Assembly (NCBI GenBank): GCA_008360975.2
Contig: CM039192.1
Span: forward strand, 11,323,694-11,387,693
Direction: 5' to 3'
Length of the DNA stretch: 64,000 nt
Source of the DNA: Lichenostomus cassidix
Lineage: Eukaryota > Chordata > Aves > Passeriformes > Meliphagidae
Position numbers and translations under genes: made by a program. The notes below the pieces were generated by a model, which had not been told where the DNA came from, ran no database searches, and was given only the letters and a program-made list of their open reading frames with translations. Positions 1 to 13,200 of the stretch are shown piece after piece. Positions within the stretch are counted from its first letter, which is position 1; each line of letters begins with the position of its first letter.

Positions 1-2444
1 GTGGTAACATCAAGTGAAGAAAAACTCTCATTGCTTACTCGCCCTCTTCAGCTCACACATAAGGGGAGAAAAGAAATGTTCATTACAATTCTGCAAGTTT
101 ATGAAGCTGAGAGGCAGCACAGTTTATAGATTGATAGCAGTTGCAGGTGTAGTGTCTCAGTGATCAATACTTAAACATGTTTCTGGAGGCAGAAATTTGC
201 TGTGCATTTAAACCAAACATACTTCACTGTGTCTTCTGATCTCCAGTAAGTTTAGAAAGATATGTACTTTAGAATTATTGCTGAAAATATCATAACAGTG
301 GAGAGAGAAAAGCCCAACTGTATCAGGACATGGATCAGTTGTCAGATACATTTTTCAAATGGGGATTAAAGGATTGGAAGAAGTTCAGATTTCAGGAATC
401 TGCTTAGTTTAATATCAACATACACTTTAAACTTTTTTTTTGTTAATATCTCTATAGGGGGAAGGGTTTGGAGGCAAATTCCTGTTTCTGCTGCAAACAC
501 AATTTGTTGTCAACAGGTCATATGAATTATTTTATCCAAGAAAAACTAAGCTGTTTATCACACACACCGGCAGAAGACTGAAAAAAGCATTGTACAGCCG
601 CTGTGAAACTTGCTTCCTGTGAAGAAAGAAAATTCATGTTTCCATGTCTGTGGGCTGCTCTGAGTGTACAGTGATTCATCTAGTTATTATCAGAGCACCA
701 GAGACAGTGCTCTATTAGAACCTGTGTCTTATCAGAGCATTTACAGTTGCCTCTGCTCAGAGATTCTTTCATGGTAGATCATAGGATCCTTCTCAAGTAG
801 GAATAATGGCTAGGGAAGAGATCCCCTTTGTTTAGCAGTTCATTCAATAGCTGTGGGGCCGAGTGTTGGTGTTTAGTAATCAAAGAGAATGCAGCAGAAT
901 GTCTTTACTTTGCTCCCATGGAGTCTCAAACAACTTCCTGCAAAGCACTGGCTCTCAATAGGAGTAAAGACTAATTTTACTGTTGTAGTTTGAATAATTA
1001 AACTATCAGATACACCATAATTAATTTTTTTCAAGGAATTATTAATATTTTTTTGCCTTGGCCACTCAGTATTCAAATCAAATTCATTCTGTTTCTATTT
1101 TTCATTCCACAGCAACTACAAATACTGATTTACATGTGTCAAATACCTCTTGATGTATCAGCCTGAGTCTTTGCCTTCCTTAAAAACACAGCAATATATA
1201 ATTAGGCTTGATTTATGTATGCTAATAAGTCACATGGGTCTGAGAGCTAAGGGAGAGCCAGTAAAAAAGGATACAAGAGGGATAAGCCATGAAAGTTACC
1301 TGTTGGCATTTGTTCTGTGTTGGTTTGTTTTCCCCACTTACATCACTTTTAGTAATTTCTTGTCTAAATCAAAATTCTTGGCTGATATGTAGATTCCCTC
1401 AGGCTATATTAGTAGGAAATTTCATGCAGGTGTGTGATTATTCAGCTCATCTGAAGTGCTCTATAAAACTCACTATCTGTGGCAGATTAAAGTGGGGAAT
1501 TTAATTTTTTTTTTTCAAGGTACTAGACCGAAATGATGTTTCTTGTTATGAAATCACATATAGAGGAATTTATTGGAAGTGGCTATTTTTGAGACTCTAG
1601 AAGACAGTAGAGTACTTGGGAAGTGAATGAAAAATCTATACTCTGCAGGCATTGAAGTTGCTCACTGAAAATAACTCTTTTTTGAGAGGGTGAAAATATT
1701 TTTGTGTCTTAAGCCAGGTATTTTTTTTTTAATTTCTAATGTAAATGTGACTAAGTTTGTTTCATATAAGTGTAGCATTTAGTTACAGATCAATTGATAA
1801 AACATATTGATGAAAAATAGTATCAAGAAAATGTTTCATTTCCAAAGGATATATACCACAGCTTGGAAATCAGGGAAATACACATTGTGCAGTGAAAAAA
1901 AAAGAAAATTCCAGCAGTGTAGCTATCCAGCTAGGGTCACTGCTACCAAAACTGGTACATTCAAGGGAAATGCTTCCTAGACAGAGGATCTTTATTTAAT
2001 CTTTTGAATTTTTTTTTTCAATGAAAGAGTGAACCTCAAAAGTGGAGCTGTTGGAATTGGCATTGCTTGAAGCTCCTGTTGTAGATGAGGTCAGGATATA
2101 AGACCACCCGAATTGAGTCCAGAACAGTTAATGAAGCTACTGCATAGTGTCTGAGAGATCTGCAAACTCCATGATTAAAGTAAGAAAAATGCCTAGCAAA
2201 AAGGGAGGAAAAAAAGCACTGAATTTCTGAAAACTTCTCCATCAAAGGGAGTTGAGGATAATTCCCTGTTTTCTTCCAATAACTAATCTTTTTTTATGAT
2301 TGTTGTTGAAGTTTAGAATCTAAATAGTTATATGACCTACCAAAATTGTTGCCTTAATAAAGTAGACACTGCATTAGAATGTTGCTGTTTCAGCATACTG
2401 GTAGTTGAACTCATCTGTTAGAGATGAAGGTACCTCATGCTTTC

Positions 2445-2446
<2 letters not shown>

Positions 2447-2478
<32 letters not shown>
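2447..2478. repeat. Poly(T) homopolymer, 32 bases
   Basis: An uninterrupted run of 32 T. On the minus strand it would be a poly(A) tail. I looked for an AATAAA in the 100 bases that would precede such a tail and found none, and the flanking sequence is not a recognisable gene copy. A simple homopolymer is more likely than a processed pseudogene. Confidence 0.9.
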
Positions 2479-2479
<1 letters not shown>

Positions 2480-4029
2480 GAATTCACATATGTGTTCACT
2501 AGGGAAAATCAGAAAAGATCAGAGAATCTCTCACACTGACGATGAGAGTTATTTCCTACATTTTCCAAATAAATATCAAGTTCCTTTGATTAGTGACAGC
2601 TTTTGTTTCATATTTATGCTGATTTTCATATATCACATTTCTAATGTGTCTTGGAAAACAATTTAGTGGCTTAAAATCAGTAGGTTTGGGGAGACTGGTG
2701 AAAAGCATATTTTCAATTTTTATTTCTTCTAAAATGATTGGTATAGCCATAGAACTGACGAGCACAATTTTTCATAAATGAACTGTGTAATGCATCGGTG
2801 TTTGTGAACTTACATTGAATGACTGAGTTGAACAGTTTGCCTTAAAACTTATTGGAAAACTGCAGTGATTTTAATTCTATGTACTCTATACCCAATTAAC
2901 AATTATGAAGCTACAGATTTTGTTTTCACTTACCACTGAGACACTATTTGAATTTTGGAAGTAAATTATTCTATAAGTAACTTGGTTCATATTTTAATTT
3001 ATACACAACCACTAGAAATCAACATCTCTAAATGATGCTGAATCCATAATCCAAAATCTGTTACAGCAGGAGATTGTCAGTCTTCAGTTGTTGACTTGAT
3101 TGCATAGGACTTTGACAAGCAGATGTTACTAGGGAGACATTAGCATCTTAGGTGGTTTTTTTATGAAACTTATTTATAGGTAAACATTATTCTCTTCATT
3201 TCTGAAATATAATCTTAAAGAAAACTTCAATTTTTTTTCCTTATGTTCCCATTATCTCTTTTTCCACAAAAGTGGGTTGTATTTATTATTCCTGTTATGC
3301 AAGATTTGAAGCAAATCTCTGTGTGGTGGTAATACATTCTTCTTTGATCAGATAAATTCTTTTTAGGCTTTATCATAACATATCCACAGTGAAGTCAGGT
3401 TCTTTTGCAAATTAAAATACTTTGAAAGGATTTTGACAGTTACAGAAGTGAATGCTATCTACACTTAGTAACTAGGACACACAAACCTTTTGCTGTCCAG
3501 ATAATCTTACGGTATCATTTAATTACAAAATGTCACATCAGAAATAGCAGTTAGTTTTTTACATGCTGCTTGTTTCCTTTATAGAGCAAATACATTTGCA
3601 TTTTCCCAGCTTTCTTCATAATGAGAGATTTTTCACAGAGAACATTGTATTTGTGCTGTGCTCTGATTCTCTTATCAAGCACTTGCTATGTTCCAGATAA
3701 TTTTAACAAGTGTGATAGTGTGTAACAGTTAAAGAGTGTGGCTGCACAATTCCTTCAAACCGTTTGCTGAGTTCCCAATGATAGCATAAGCGTGTGTGGA
3801 ATGAAAACCATATTGCAATTTGCACCTGCCATTACGGTCTTTGTTAATACAGCTTCCTCAGATGAATAACAAGTGGAAGTGATGTTTTTTAGTTTCACTC
3901 TCCTTGCCATGCTACAGAGAGGATGTTGGGGCAGCTTCAACATCCATTCTTAGAGTCTTAGTACTGTATATCTTAACTTTATTCTTCAGCTTGTATAGCA
4001 TTCTTATAGAAATTATTACTTTGGTTTTC

Positions 4030-4080
4030 AGTAGGTGGTTTGTGGGTTTTGTTGTTTTGGTGGTTTTGGTTTTTTCCCTT
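4030..4080. repeat. GT-rich low-complexity stretch
   Basis: A short patch of TGGTTTTG-like words with no strict repeat unit. It has no coding potential and is listed as low complexity only. Confidence 0.6.
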
Positions 4081-4276
4081 TAGAAATGGCTGTACACAGT
4101 AGCCATCTTTGCTATGGAGTTAGCAGAGCCAATGCTAGACCTGAATTTGAATTCAGGGCTCCCAGTGCTTTTGCAGAAGTGCACTGTGCCTGACCCTACC
4201 ATCTGCTAGAATCCAAGAGTAGAAGAAATGACCTTAAAACATTATCAAACCTGGAATCTAGTGGTTTGTTTTGTTG

Positions 4277-4294
4277 TTTTTTTTTTTTTTTTTT
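4277..4294. repeat. Poly(T) homopolymer, 18 bases
   Basis: An uninterrupted run of 18 T within AT-rich sequence. No polyadenylation signal or target-site duplication that would mark a retrocopy is obvious beside it. Confidence 0.85.
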
Positions 4295-7200
4295 AATTGA
4301 GCCTTTTCTCTTAGTGTCAGAGTCCTCTAACAAAAGCTATGCTCCTGAAGCTGTTGTAAGGAATAATGGCAAACCAGAGTAATTATTGTTCAAACATTTT
4401 CCATATTCCATACTGTGTGATCTTTCCTTCATATTCATATGACGTTTCTGTTTTCATTGGACAAGGTACAACGAGTTTAATACTTTTTTTATTAAATTCC
4501 ATTTCTAATAACTAGAAAGAATTCCATTCTTTTCTCTGTAGTACATGATTTAGCATACTGCTCACCTTTAGTTTGCAGAGGAAACGCAGGGTGAATACTT
4601 ACTGCTCAAATGAACAGGAAATAAAAGGTCTTTTTTTAATTTGATGCATGACATGATGTCCTGAATAAGAAGAGTCTGAGTATTAAGAAGTGAGTGGCAT
4701 CCTGGGTCATCTTACAGCTGCAGAGTCAATCAGTAAGCTGTCTGTGAACCTTTGCTGAGCACAGGAGCAAACCTCAGATGTAATTGGAAAGGATCTGTGG
4801 TAAATACAAACTTTTGGAGGATAATTACTGCATTCTGGGTTCTAAAATATGATGGTAGATGAGCCTGGTCTTGCATTGTAGTCATTCTTAAACTTGCTTT
4901 TGTGAATCTTGTACATCTCCATAATCCCTGCATGCTGATTGTGATGCTTGGTACAGTGGATGCAAATGCTGCACTGAAGTGTAATGGCCTTAGAAACATC
5001 TCGCATAGTGAAACTCACAAAGCAGTGCAAAACAGATAATTTTTTCATGATAGAATGTAAGTCCAAAATCTAACAAGATGCATAAATCACTTATTATGCA
5101 TGAATCCTGGTAATAAGAAAAATAATAGTAGGATTAACAACAAGTCAGGAGTACAAGAACAACAATGCAGGAGTTCATGAATTAGAAGACAACCTACTTG
5201 CAAAGTAGTTGAGTATTTGTAGAGTTGATGGATTGCATTTGCTTCTTGTATTAAATAATTTCATGTACCTATTCAGGAAGCCAGCTGGAAAAGATGTTGG
5301 CCTAATTAAAGGTTTGTTCTTAGTTAAGGGAAACTGTAGGTTTGGGTTTTTATAGATGTGATCCATATTGGCAAATGTTTCTGTTTCCATTGGAGAAAAA
5401 GGTATTGTTACAACTGGATGAGTTGCACAAGGCAGTTGATTTGAATATCTAACTGATTTTTAAATTGATAATATATAATAATTTAAGAAATGTGTCAGTT
5501 CCTTGTAATGCAGGAAATAACTTGTTTAGACATGTATTTTTCTGAAATATTACTCTAAGTACATGCTAGACTGTGTTTCTTAACTGTGCACTTCTTTAAA
5601 ACAGTCATGAGAAAAATTCCCCAACTATATACAGGTTCCTTTCCAAAGGCATTATTATTTGTATTTTTCAGTCTCTAGAAGCCACTACCTGTATGACATT
5701 GAGGTGTTGTGTGGACACAGGCAGGGAGAGCCTCTACAGCTCCACAGTGCTGAAAGAGATAATGGGCAAATCAGCAAAGGCAACAGTGGTTTTTACCTAT
5801 GAAGGAGCTGAGACAAAGGGATGTTGGGCAATTTATAGCCTGTCACAGTCAAAACCTAAAAAAGCCTATGCTTCTTCTTCATATTTATCTAACACAATGT
5901 CTAAATAGAACTAGTAGATTCACACCACTGAGTTCTCACTGTTATCCTGTAGTAGAAACAGCTCTTTCCAAGCTATACCTGCTGAAATCTTTCCTCATCC
6001 TTTTCTTTTTCTAGGCTGGATGATTCAGGTCTCAAAGATTTTCTCTCCGTAAAGGATTTTTCAATCCTTAAACACACTTTGTAGACTTCGTGGTGTAATT
6101 TCAATTTTGTTTTGAAAGAGCTTTTAGTATCTCTATTTTAAAAGAAAAAGTTTAAATATTTAAACATTCATGCTGGAGATGAGAGGAATTACTGTGTTAT
6201 TGTGGAGAAGGATTATCTGATTTGCTTGTGTTTGTTGTTTTGAAACAAAACTGTGCCACAACTATCTAGTTCAGAGGAAATAATATAGTGAAACAATAAT
6301 TACAAAGCCCTGGATGAAATCCTGGCTCAGTTAAAGTCAATGGAAAAGCTCTGACAGATGGCAATGAGACCTAAATTCTGCCATTGGTTTCTTTGCCATT
6401 GGAAAATTCGTGCTGAAGGACATGACAGCTCTCCTGTGTGCTGACTGGCTTCTCCAACAGTAAAGAAAAGTCAGAATGAGAATTTATGGACTTCATCTGC
6501 TTTCCAAGAGCTGCATTCCCCAGGAGCTGATTTTGAATCCTAAATACATTCCTGATATTAAAGTTAAAATCAGAATAAACTGTAGATGTTTCAATTAATT
6601 ACTCAGAAGTTTGTGCTTATGTTCTACCAACAAAGAAACTTGTATAGCTCAGGTGGACTAAAACTTTAAAGTTGCCCATCTGTATATACATATGTTGTCC
6701 ACACACATAGAGACCCTACACTTGTATTCTACCAGCTTTATTTATCAAAGTTTTTATGGCTCAGGTGGCCTAGGAAGAAACTGTTAAGCCACACATTACA
6801 CCTGCTATGACATTCCTTTGAGATACATATAGATGCTTCAAGATGACATTTTTAAATTACACATTCTCTTTTTTTTTCTTTGAATTTCTAAATTCTGTTA
6901 ATATCCATCCAGGTAATATATTTCTTTTCAGATGTGTTAAAGAAATTTGAGTTTCATTATTGACTTTAAGCACATGACGTATCTTCTAGGAGGGATAATA
7001 ACCCAACAGGGATCCTCATTGATGTCCTACTCAATGCAGTTTTGTGTCCTGTACTCCATATTAAACACTAGAGTTCCAATATTTGAAGGATGCCTAATTA
7101 TTATTAGATAAGGAACTTAAAACTGGCTGGAGCACTTCAAATCACCTGTCCACAGCAAGAAAATTCTACTTCCAGCTATGTTTGACTAATAATATTAGTT

Positions 7201-8399
7201 GATAATCTAGTAATAAATGCATGATTTGTTTAAAAAAAAGCTATGAACTTTGAGTTAATGGTGCAGTTTCAGACTATTTGGAAAGTGATTTCAGCTTCAT
7301 GGGGAGTTATAACTGACCCACTGATGAAGCAAGATCATCACACTCTGCAAAGTTGCTGTAGCTTCGTTGACATCAAAAGGCGAATTTAGACAGGACACAA
7401 ATCCAGATTGTAAACTAAAAATACAAAATAAAAGTCACTGCCAGACCAAATAATTTCAAAATTGAAAAGAGAGGGCTGCTCAAAGTAATGTCAACCATCT
7501 GGAAGAGAGACTGCATAGAAAGAAAAAAATGTCTCTGTCCAAGTTTTTAACTTTTCCAAAGCTTGTAGCAAAAACATGAACATTGGCAGGAGCTCAAACA
7601 AGAAGGCTGTGAAATGAACTGATAACTAGTCAATGCCACACACACCATGGCAGAGAAACACAGTAAGATACTGCTACTAGCAATAGATGGACAGAGAGTT
7701 GTAGGCAGATGGTTCAAGAATATGGGAAGAAAGGATAGTGGTAAAGATGTCTGCCTGATAAAGCAAGTAGTTATAAGTAAAATCAGTCTTTGTTTACAGT
7801 AGTTACTGCTGGCTTAGTGAGTTTTGTTTGTGGATTAACTGCAGCTGAGAAACCATTCGTGGATGCTCAGTAGAGGGAAAAAAAGAATAAAAATGAAAAC
7901 AGTTTTGTTATTGAATATCTTGTCTTCAGGTTGTCTTCCAATTCACAGACATTTAGAGCATCAGAAGCAATCACCTGCTCTAGGAGATGGATCATACTCT
8001 GATGAAGTGCCAGGTTAGAAATTAGATTTTTGCCCTCTTCTGCCTTTTGCCAGGTTGAGTGTTGTTTGGAAAGGCTGTGTGTTGTGGGGGATGGATTAAA
8101 AGGGCCTCAAAGTTCCCAGGCTGTGACTATGCACAGGTGGCTGCCTGTGTGGCTCTGAGAAAATAACCTTTTTCCTTGAAGGTAGTCACTGAGAGGTCTG
8201 TTGCCAAACATAACTGTGATCATATGGGGCATTTTAATGCAGGTCAAGGCAAATAAATAAATTATTTAAACACAGATGGATTACAGGCAGTAACTCTTTC
8301 TCAAAATGCAGCAGATATTTTCATGCTTGCACATGCTCCTTCTCACACACTCACCTGTTGGGTATCAGGAAGGCAGTGCTGAACTGCCTATACTCTCTG

Positions 8400-8813
8400 A
8401 GACAGACAACATTTGGGATACCTTTTGGCTAAATAAAGGAGAAACAACACCAAATTATCAATATGAAAGTTTTATTTCTGTAATTTAAACCGTAAACTTT
8501 CTGATCTGTTGAATGGCCCGTTATAGCAACAATTTAACATTTCTGAGCAGCCTGTGGCAGCAGGGAATTAAATTTTCCTTGGGAGGAAGAAAAGAAGGAA
8601 TGATAGAGAAACAGAGGTAGAGAAAAAAATCTGGATCACCACCCAGGGTTGCAGCAGCATTTCTGTTCTGGATTCTTTGGATGGTGGGTGCCCTCCTCAC
8701 CCTCTCAGTTGCACTATTTATAGAATAGTCCTCATGCAGGCAAAGATTTTGATTCTCAGACTTCTCAGAAAGGGGCTGGGGGGGGTTTTATGGTCTCAGT
8801 CCCCCTCTCTCTT
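8400..8813 (-). mobile_element. LTR-like 3' end of an endogenous retrovirus (candidate)
   Basis: Read on the minus strand, downstream of the env remnant, the expected order of a retroviral 3' end appears. A polypurine tract, AAGAGAGAGGGGG, runs from 8813 to 8801. A TG that could open the LTR lies two bases further on (8798-8797). A TATA box, TATAAATA, is at 8722-8715. A polyadenylation signal, AATAAA, is at 8476-8471, followed by a GT-rich stretch. The U3 implied, about 75 bases before the TATA box, is short, and I could not place the 3' boundary or a target-site duplication. No matching 5' LTR was recognised in the window. Each motif alone is common; the support comes from their order and their position about 280 bases after the env end. 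Confidence 0.35.
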
Positions 8814-9088
8814 GTCAGAGACACAAGTGCTATGCTGCCTCAAACTTGGTTTTGGAAATAGTTACCCAAAATAAGGAAGCTGGTCCCTGAAAAGCTTTAT
8901 CCTGCCTCCACAAGATCCTCTTCTAACTGCACCTTATCTGGTCAGCATGGTAGCATTTCTTTTATCATCTGCCGAGTGTTTGAGACATTAACTCTTTCAG
9001 GTTTTCAGTCTCTCACACCACACCATGGCTCAAAGATTCAGTATAATCTCATTCCTGTAGAGCTCATCTTTCTCTAGGATGGTGATCC

Positions 9089-10080
9089 TCAAAAACAGAG
9101 TGGGAAAGAAGCCGAAGAGAGTAGGAAATTAGTCATACATTGTGCTGCTGCCAGAACAATCATCCAAAGGAAAAACCCGCACAATAACATAAGCCAAATG
9201 TTCACCAACCCCCTTCCCCATCCTTTAAATCTTAGTTGTATCAGCAAGAAGTTGAACCTCTGACACTGAATAAGAAGATATAAGACATACAAGATTTAAT
9301 TACTAAATCACTTTGTGTGGCCCAGACAATAAACCTTACATTAGAACAGTAATTTCTTCTACCCTTATTAATCTGTTAAGAGTGATCCATTGGCTTAGTT
9401 GCATTAGTGATTCCTGAATCTGAATATCCATCTCCTCAAGCTCCGTAACAGAATTTCTCTTCTGTGATTTAGACCATTCTTGCAGGGTATGTTGTTCCCA
9501 CAGAATTCACCATGTTACCATCAGTTGGTTTGGTGCAGAAAATGATTCGGTGCAGATGATTCAGCAGTCTGCAGTCTCTGATTAGTTCTCCATTTGACAG
9601 CAAGCTGATCAGAAAGGTTCTGTGTCCCATTTCCTAGTTGTTCCTGTAAAGCCTGAACTAAGTGTTGCAAGGACTTAATCATTTTACTTTCTGCCTGGTG
9701 GTTCATGTGCCTGTTGTGCTGGGCAGTGACTAAAGCAGCCCCAGTACCATCCAGACTGATGCTTTTCCTTTTCCTGTCTTGATTTTCATGTCATTAATGG
9801 TGTGGGGGGATTGTTAATGATGTGCTCTGCTTTGAAGCAAACAGGCCATACTAACTGTTTTACTGTTATTTGCAATTTCTGTATTAGAACTTCTTATGCC
9901 ATGGCCTATGGAAAATAATTTCTGTCAGGAGCACTCAAAAGCTGCTCACACAGTAAGTGCAAGATCCTGCAATGGCTTCATGGCAGCACCTAAGCTGAGC
10001 AGGGTTACTTTTGGCACCCTCATCACATGGCAGTACTTAGCCTCTGTTAATTGGAGAAATATTGCTTGGCTTAGCTCTGT
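9089..10080 (-). pseudogene. env: Broken retroviral env remnant, mainly the transmembrane subunit
   Basis: The minus strand preserves the architecture of a retroviral Env transmembrane subunit in order. A basic furin-type cleavage motif, RKRK, is encoded at 9775-9764. A Gly/Ala-rich, fusion-peptide-like stretch follows (about 9763-9718). Next comes an amphipathic, Leu/Gln-rich heptad region (about 9694-9600), then a Cys-X5-Cys pair (9502-9482). A second helical, Trp-containing segment occupies a different frame (9506-9339). Last is a hydrophobic anchor of about 22 residues (about 9205-9140) in the original frame, with a stop at 9091-9089. From cleavage site to stop is about 225 codons, plausible for this subunit. 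Two frame changes and several stops break it, so it cannot encode a full protein. Sequence up to about 10080 has short open stretches that may be surface-subunit remains, but this part is weak. The spaced Cys pair without CX6CC suggests a beta-type Env. I did not find gag or pol nearby. Confidence 0.62.
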
Positions 10081-10259
10081 GATGTCTTTCACAGCCTATA
10101 AGCAACATTTCTTCTTCTAGACATGTTTCTGAAATGTGAAGAAGCTCAAGCATTGACAGAAAATGCAATGAGTGAGTCACGACAGTCACTCATAAGCGAT
10201 GTGACCTACATCTAAAGTAAAATTCTGTATAAAATTTTCTGTCTGACATAATAACTCTT

Positions 10260-13200
10260 GAAGTGACATTTGCCCTTTAGATATACAGATACAAATAAAG
10301 GGTAAATTAATCATAGTGAATGAGTCATTTTAAAGATTACAAGCTTCCACAGTATTGTTATTATGAAAGTTTTGTTCCCTGAAGATGCTCTATACCTGAT
10401 AAGGTTTTAGAAATTTAATTGAAAAAGTTTAATAAAGAATTAAAATTATCATGTGCCCTTTTGCAGAAATACAAATGAACTAAGAGATTCTTTGTAAAAG
10501 AAGCTAAGGTGAATAGCATGTTGATATTCCTTTGAATGCAATATCAATTCCTTGCTATTGTTAATAAAATTAGGGTTGGTTTACTGCATGAAATGATTTT
10601 TAAAATAAATAACTTTGTGCAGATATTACAAAGATTTCAATATCACTGTTTCACAGTGTTGAGATAATGGGAAAGGAGATACACTTAAAGGTCATTGTTT
10701 ATGCTGCAGTTATATGTCTTACAATGCCTGAGTGATGATTTTAAAAGAGTAACTGAATACTTATAACTTGCAGGATTGATATTCTTTCAGATGCCGACAA
10801 ACATACATCTGGCTAGATAATAAAAATTATTCTTTTTTTCTTTTTATGTATTTGTTCATATAAATACGATGTATAGTGCATTCAGCTGTGACTCACGAAT
10901 AAGTCTTGAAGATGCACAAGAAATCAAAGCATTCAAATCTGATTTTCAACTGAAGGGCAAAAAGTTTGAATAGGATTTCTTGAGTCTATTGGGAAGAAGT
11001 GTTTTTTTTCAATCCCTTCTCTGTTAAAAATACTTGCCCAAGCTATCAGTGTAAAGAATTTTGGGAGAGATTGTCATAGGCACCCAAGAGAGTTAGCATT
11101 TAACTTCCATACTTAAACAGGGAAAAAACTTATTGAGCTGCTGACAGAACTTGTTTGGTGTTAAAGGTCCAGGACAGCTCTCTTCCACACCCTTCACTGG
11201 GCTTTGACTCATTCATCTATCCCACTTTTTTTGAGTGAAGATGTCAAGGGATTTATTCTGATGTTACACTCCAACACTGCAATACTTTCACAATTTACCT
11301 TTATAATTTCATTGTGTTTCACCTTTGTATTTGTAGCAAGGATCCCATTGGTTTCTTCTTGATAATGTACATGACTTTGCTGAGACAAGTTTCTCTGTGA
11401 CTTTTGTGGTAAATTCTTGTGGTTTTTGATAATATTCTCAAAGACATAGTGTGCAAGAGAAGGTTTTAGTCTCCTTATAGGTATGATAGATCTGCAAGAA
11501 GTTGTTTGGTCTTTTTTTCCCTGTAGTGTGATGAGGATTTCAAAGGTATATGAAATCCGTGTAAGATTTCTCTTTTGAGATCAGGAACAGCTCATAGTTT
11601 TCCTTAATCTTCTCTTTTAGGGAACAGGTAGTAATTTTCTAAAATTAACATTTCATAACAAAATCATAACTACCAAGATGAACTATTCATTTTTTTTATA
11701 ATATTCCTACATTCTTATTATTCATTCCTTTTACCACATTATGATCTCTTAAGATTGTTTATTTTCTTTGTATTATACAATGTACATCCATTCTGTTTTC
11801 CATAGCAGCATTTTTTTGTTTTTCCTTTGATCTGGAAACTGAATTCTTGTGCCAGTCTGTGACAAAAGCAGCTTGGTATGACTTACAATTTCTAGATTTG
11901 CAGATTTAGGCCAAACCCATCTACTCTATCTCTCTATTCTTTTCTTAAAATAAAAGCGTTGACAATTAAAAATACTTCAAAACAACAAATCATTAAAAAT
12001 ATATATTAAACACCAGTATTGCAGAACATGTCTGATTTATATGCAGTGTTAACTGCAAAGATTTTCTCTCCTGTCATTAGGAAAGTAAGCAGGAATTCTC
12101 GCATGAAGGGATGGGATCAAATAAAGAGGTTATTTGTAACATCTTCAGCCCACCTTTTCCCTCTGAGGGAAAGATATTTTCTGAACTTTTACATGAACAG
12201 TGATCAAAACCCACTCCTTTTTTTGGGACTGTGTCCTGGGTGTTTGCCAATTGCAGCACTAGGGAAAATCACTCTACTGTGGCCTTAATTTTATGGTTAA
12301 TATTCCTAAGAGGCCTGAAATTAAGGACTGGATATAAGTTTCAAATTCTTATGTATGGACGTAAGTTGAATTAATGCACTTGGGGACTTTGAGGGTGAAT
12401 ATATGTAAAAATAGATTTTTTGCGTATGATTAATTGGGACAAGAAGAATAACAATAAAAAGAAAAAGGGAAAATTTGAAAGGTGAGAAAATATTTACAGG
12501 ATGACTCCTCATTAACTTAACAGCAGGAGGACATCAATACCTTCTCTCCCCAGTCCTGATGTTCCACCAGGATGCAGGGTTGAGGCTACACAGTTGTCTC
12601 CAAACAATGAGCAGCTTATAATGGGTGTTATTGTCTGCACTTTGCAGGCTTCTGGATCTTGATATTACCTAAAGGGTAAAAGGTGCCATGCCAAATGGCA
12701 GAATTTTCATAAAAATCCTTCTAATCCCCGGGAGCTCTGGACTTCTGCCAGCTCACTCTAGAAGAGGCCCTTTAAGCCTACAGGGGGCACAGACACAATC
12801 AACTAATGGAGATATCTGTGTTACATCTTAATATTAAGATACTATTTTTAATCATTTTAAATCTCTTTAGGTTTGTAGTCTTTCAGTGAAAGAAGAGGGA
12901 AAATCCTATATTGCCAGCAGATTGTTCCAGTTTTGAAATAACTATTCCATCATGGCCTGAACCCAGAAGTCAGCTATTCCCAGGCTTTGCAGGACCACAA
13001 AATGAAGTGTAGAAAGATGGGCATGGATATTTCAGAATACTGTTAAACAACATTATTAGCGCTGTTCAATCTTCTTGATTTACTGGGATTTGTAACCAGG
13101 CTTACCCTCTCCTAATGTATGTTAATTTATAGGTGCAGAGGATTGGCTCAAATATATCAGCTCCCTTTTTTCTTCTTCTGTATCAATCCTGATTTGGGAA

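Larger units (their letters stand above)
1..8020. other. AT-rich noncoding sequence, no gene recognised
   Basis: I see no coding region, RNA gene or recognisable interspersed repeat here. Open frames on both strands are short (under about 90 codons), overlap one another and resemble no protein family. The composition is AT-rich with many T or A runs. Two long homopolymer T tracts and a GT-rich patch are listed separately. This fits avian intergenic or intronic DNA. Very old repeats may be present but are not recognisable by eye. Confidence 0.6.

Noticed and set aside
2480..2765. Possible processed pseudogene ending at the poly(T) tract
   Set aside because: No AATAAA before the tract on the minus strand and no recognisable coding similarity.
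9896..10120. Plus-strand frame of 74 codons over the env region
   Set aside because: It overlaps the minus-strand Env remains and shows no family resemblance, so it is treated as a shadow.
10168..10193. 8-bp inverted repeat containing an AP-1-like TGAGTCA
   Set aside because: Short motifs of this kind are frequent by chance; no other regulatory evidence nearby.
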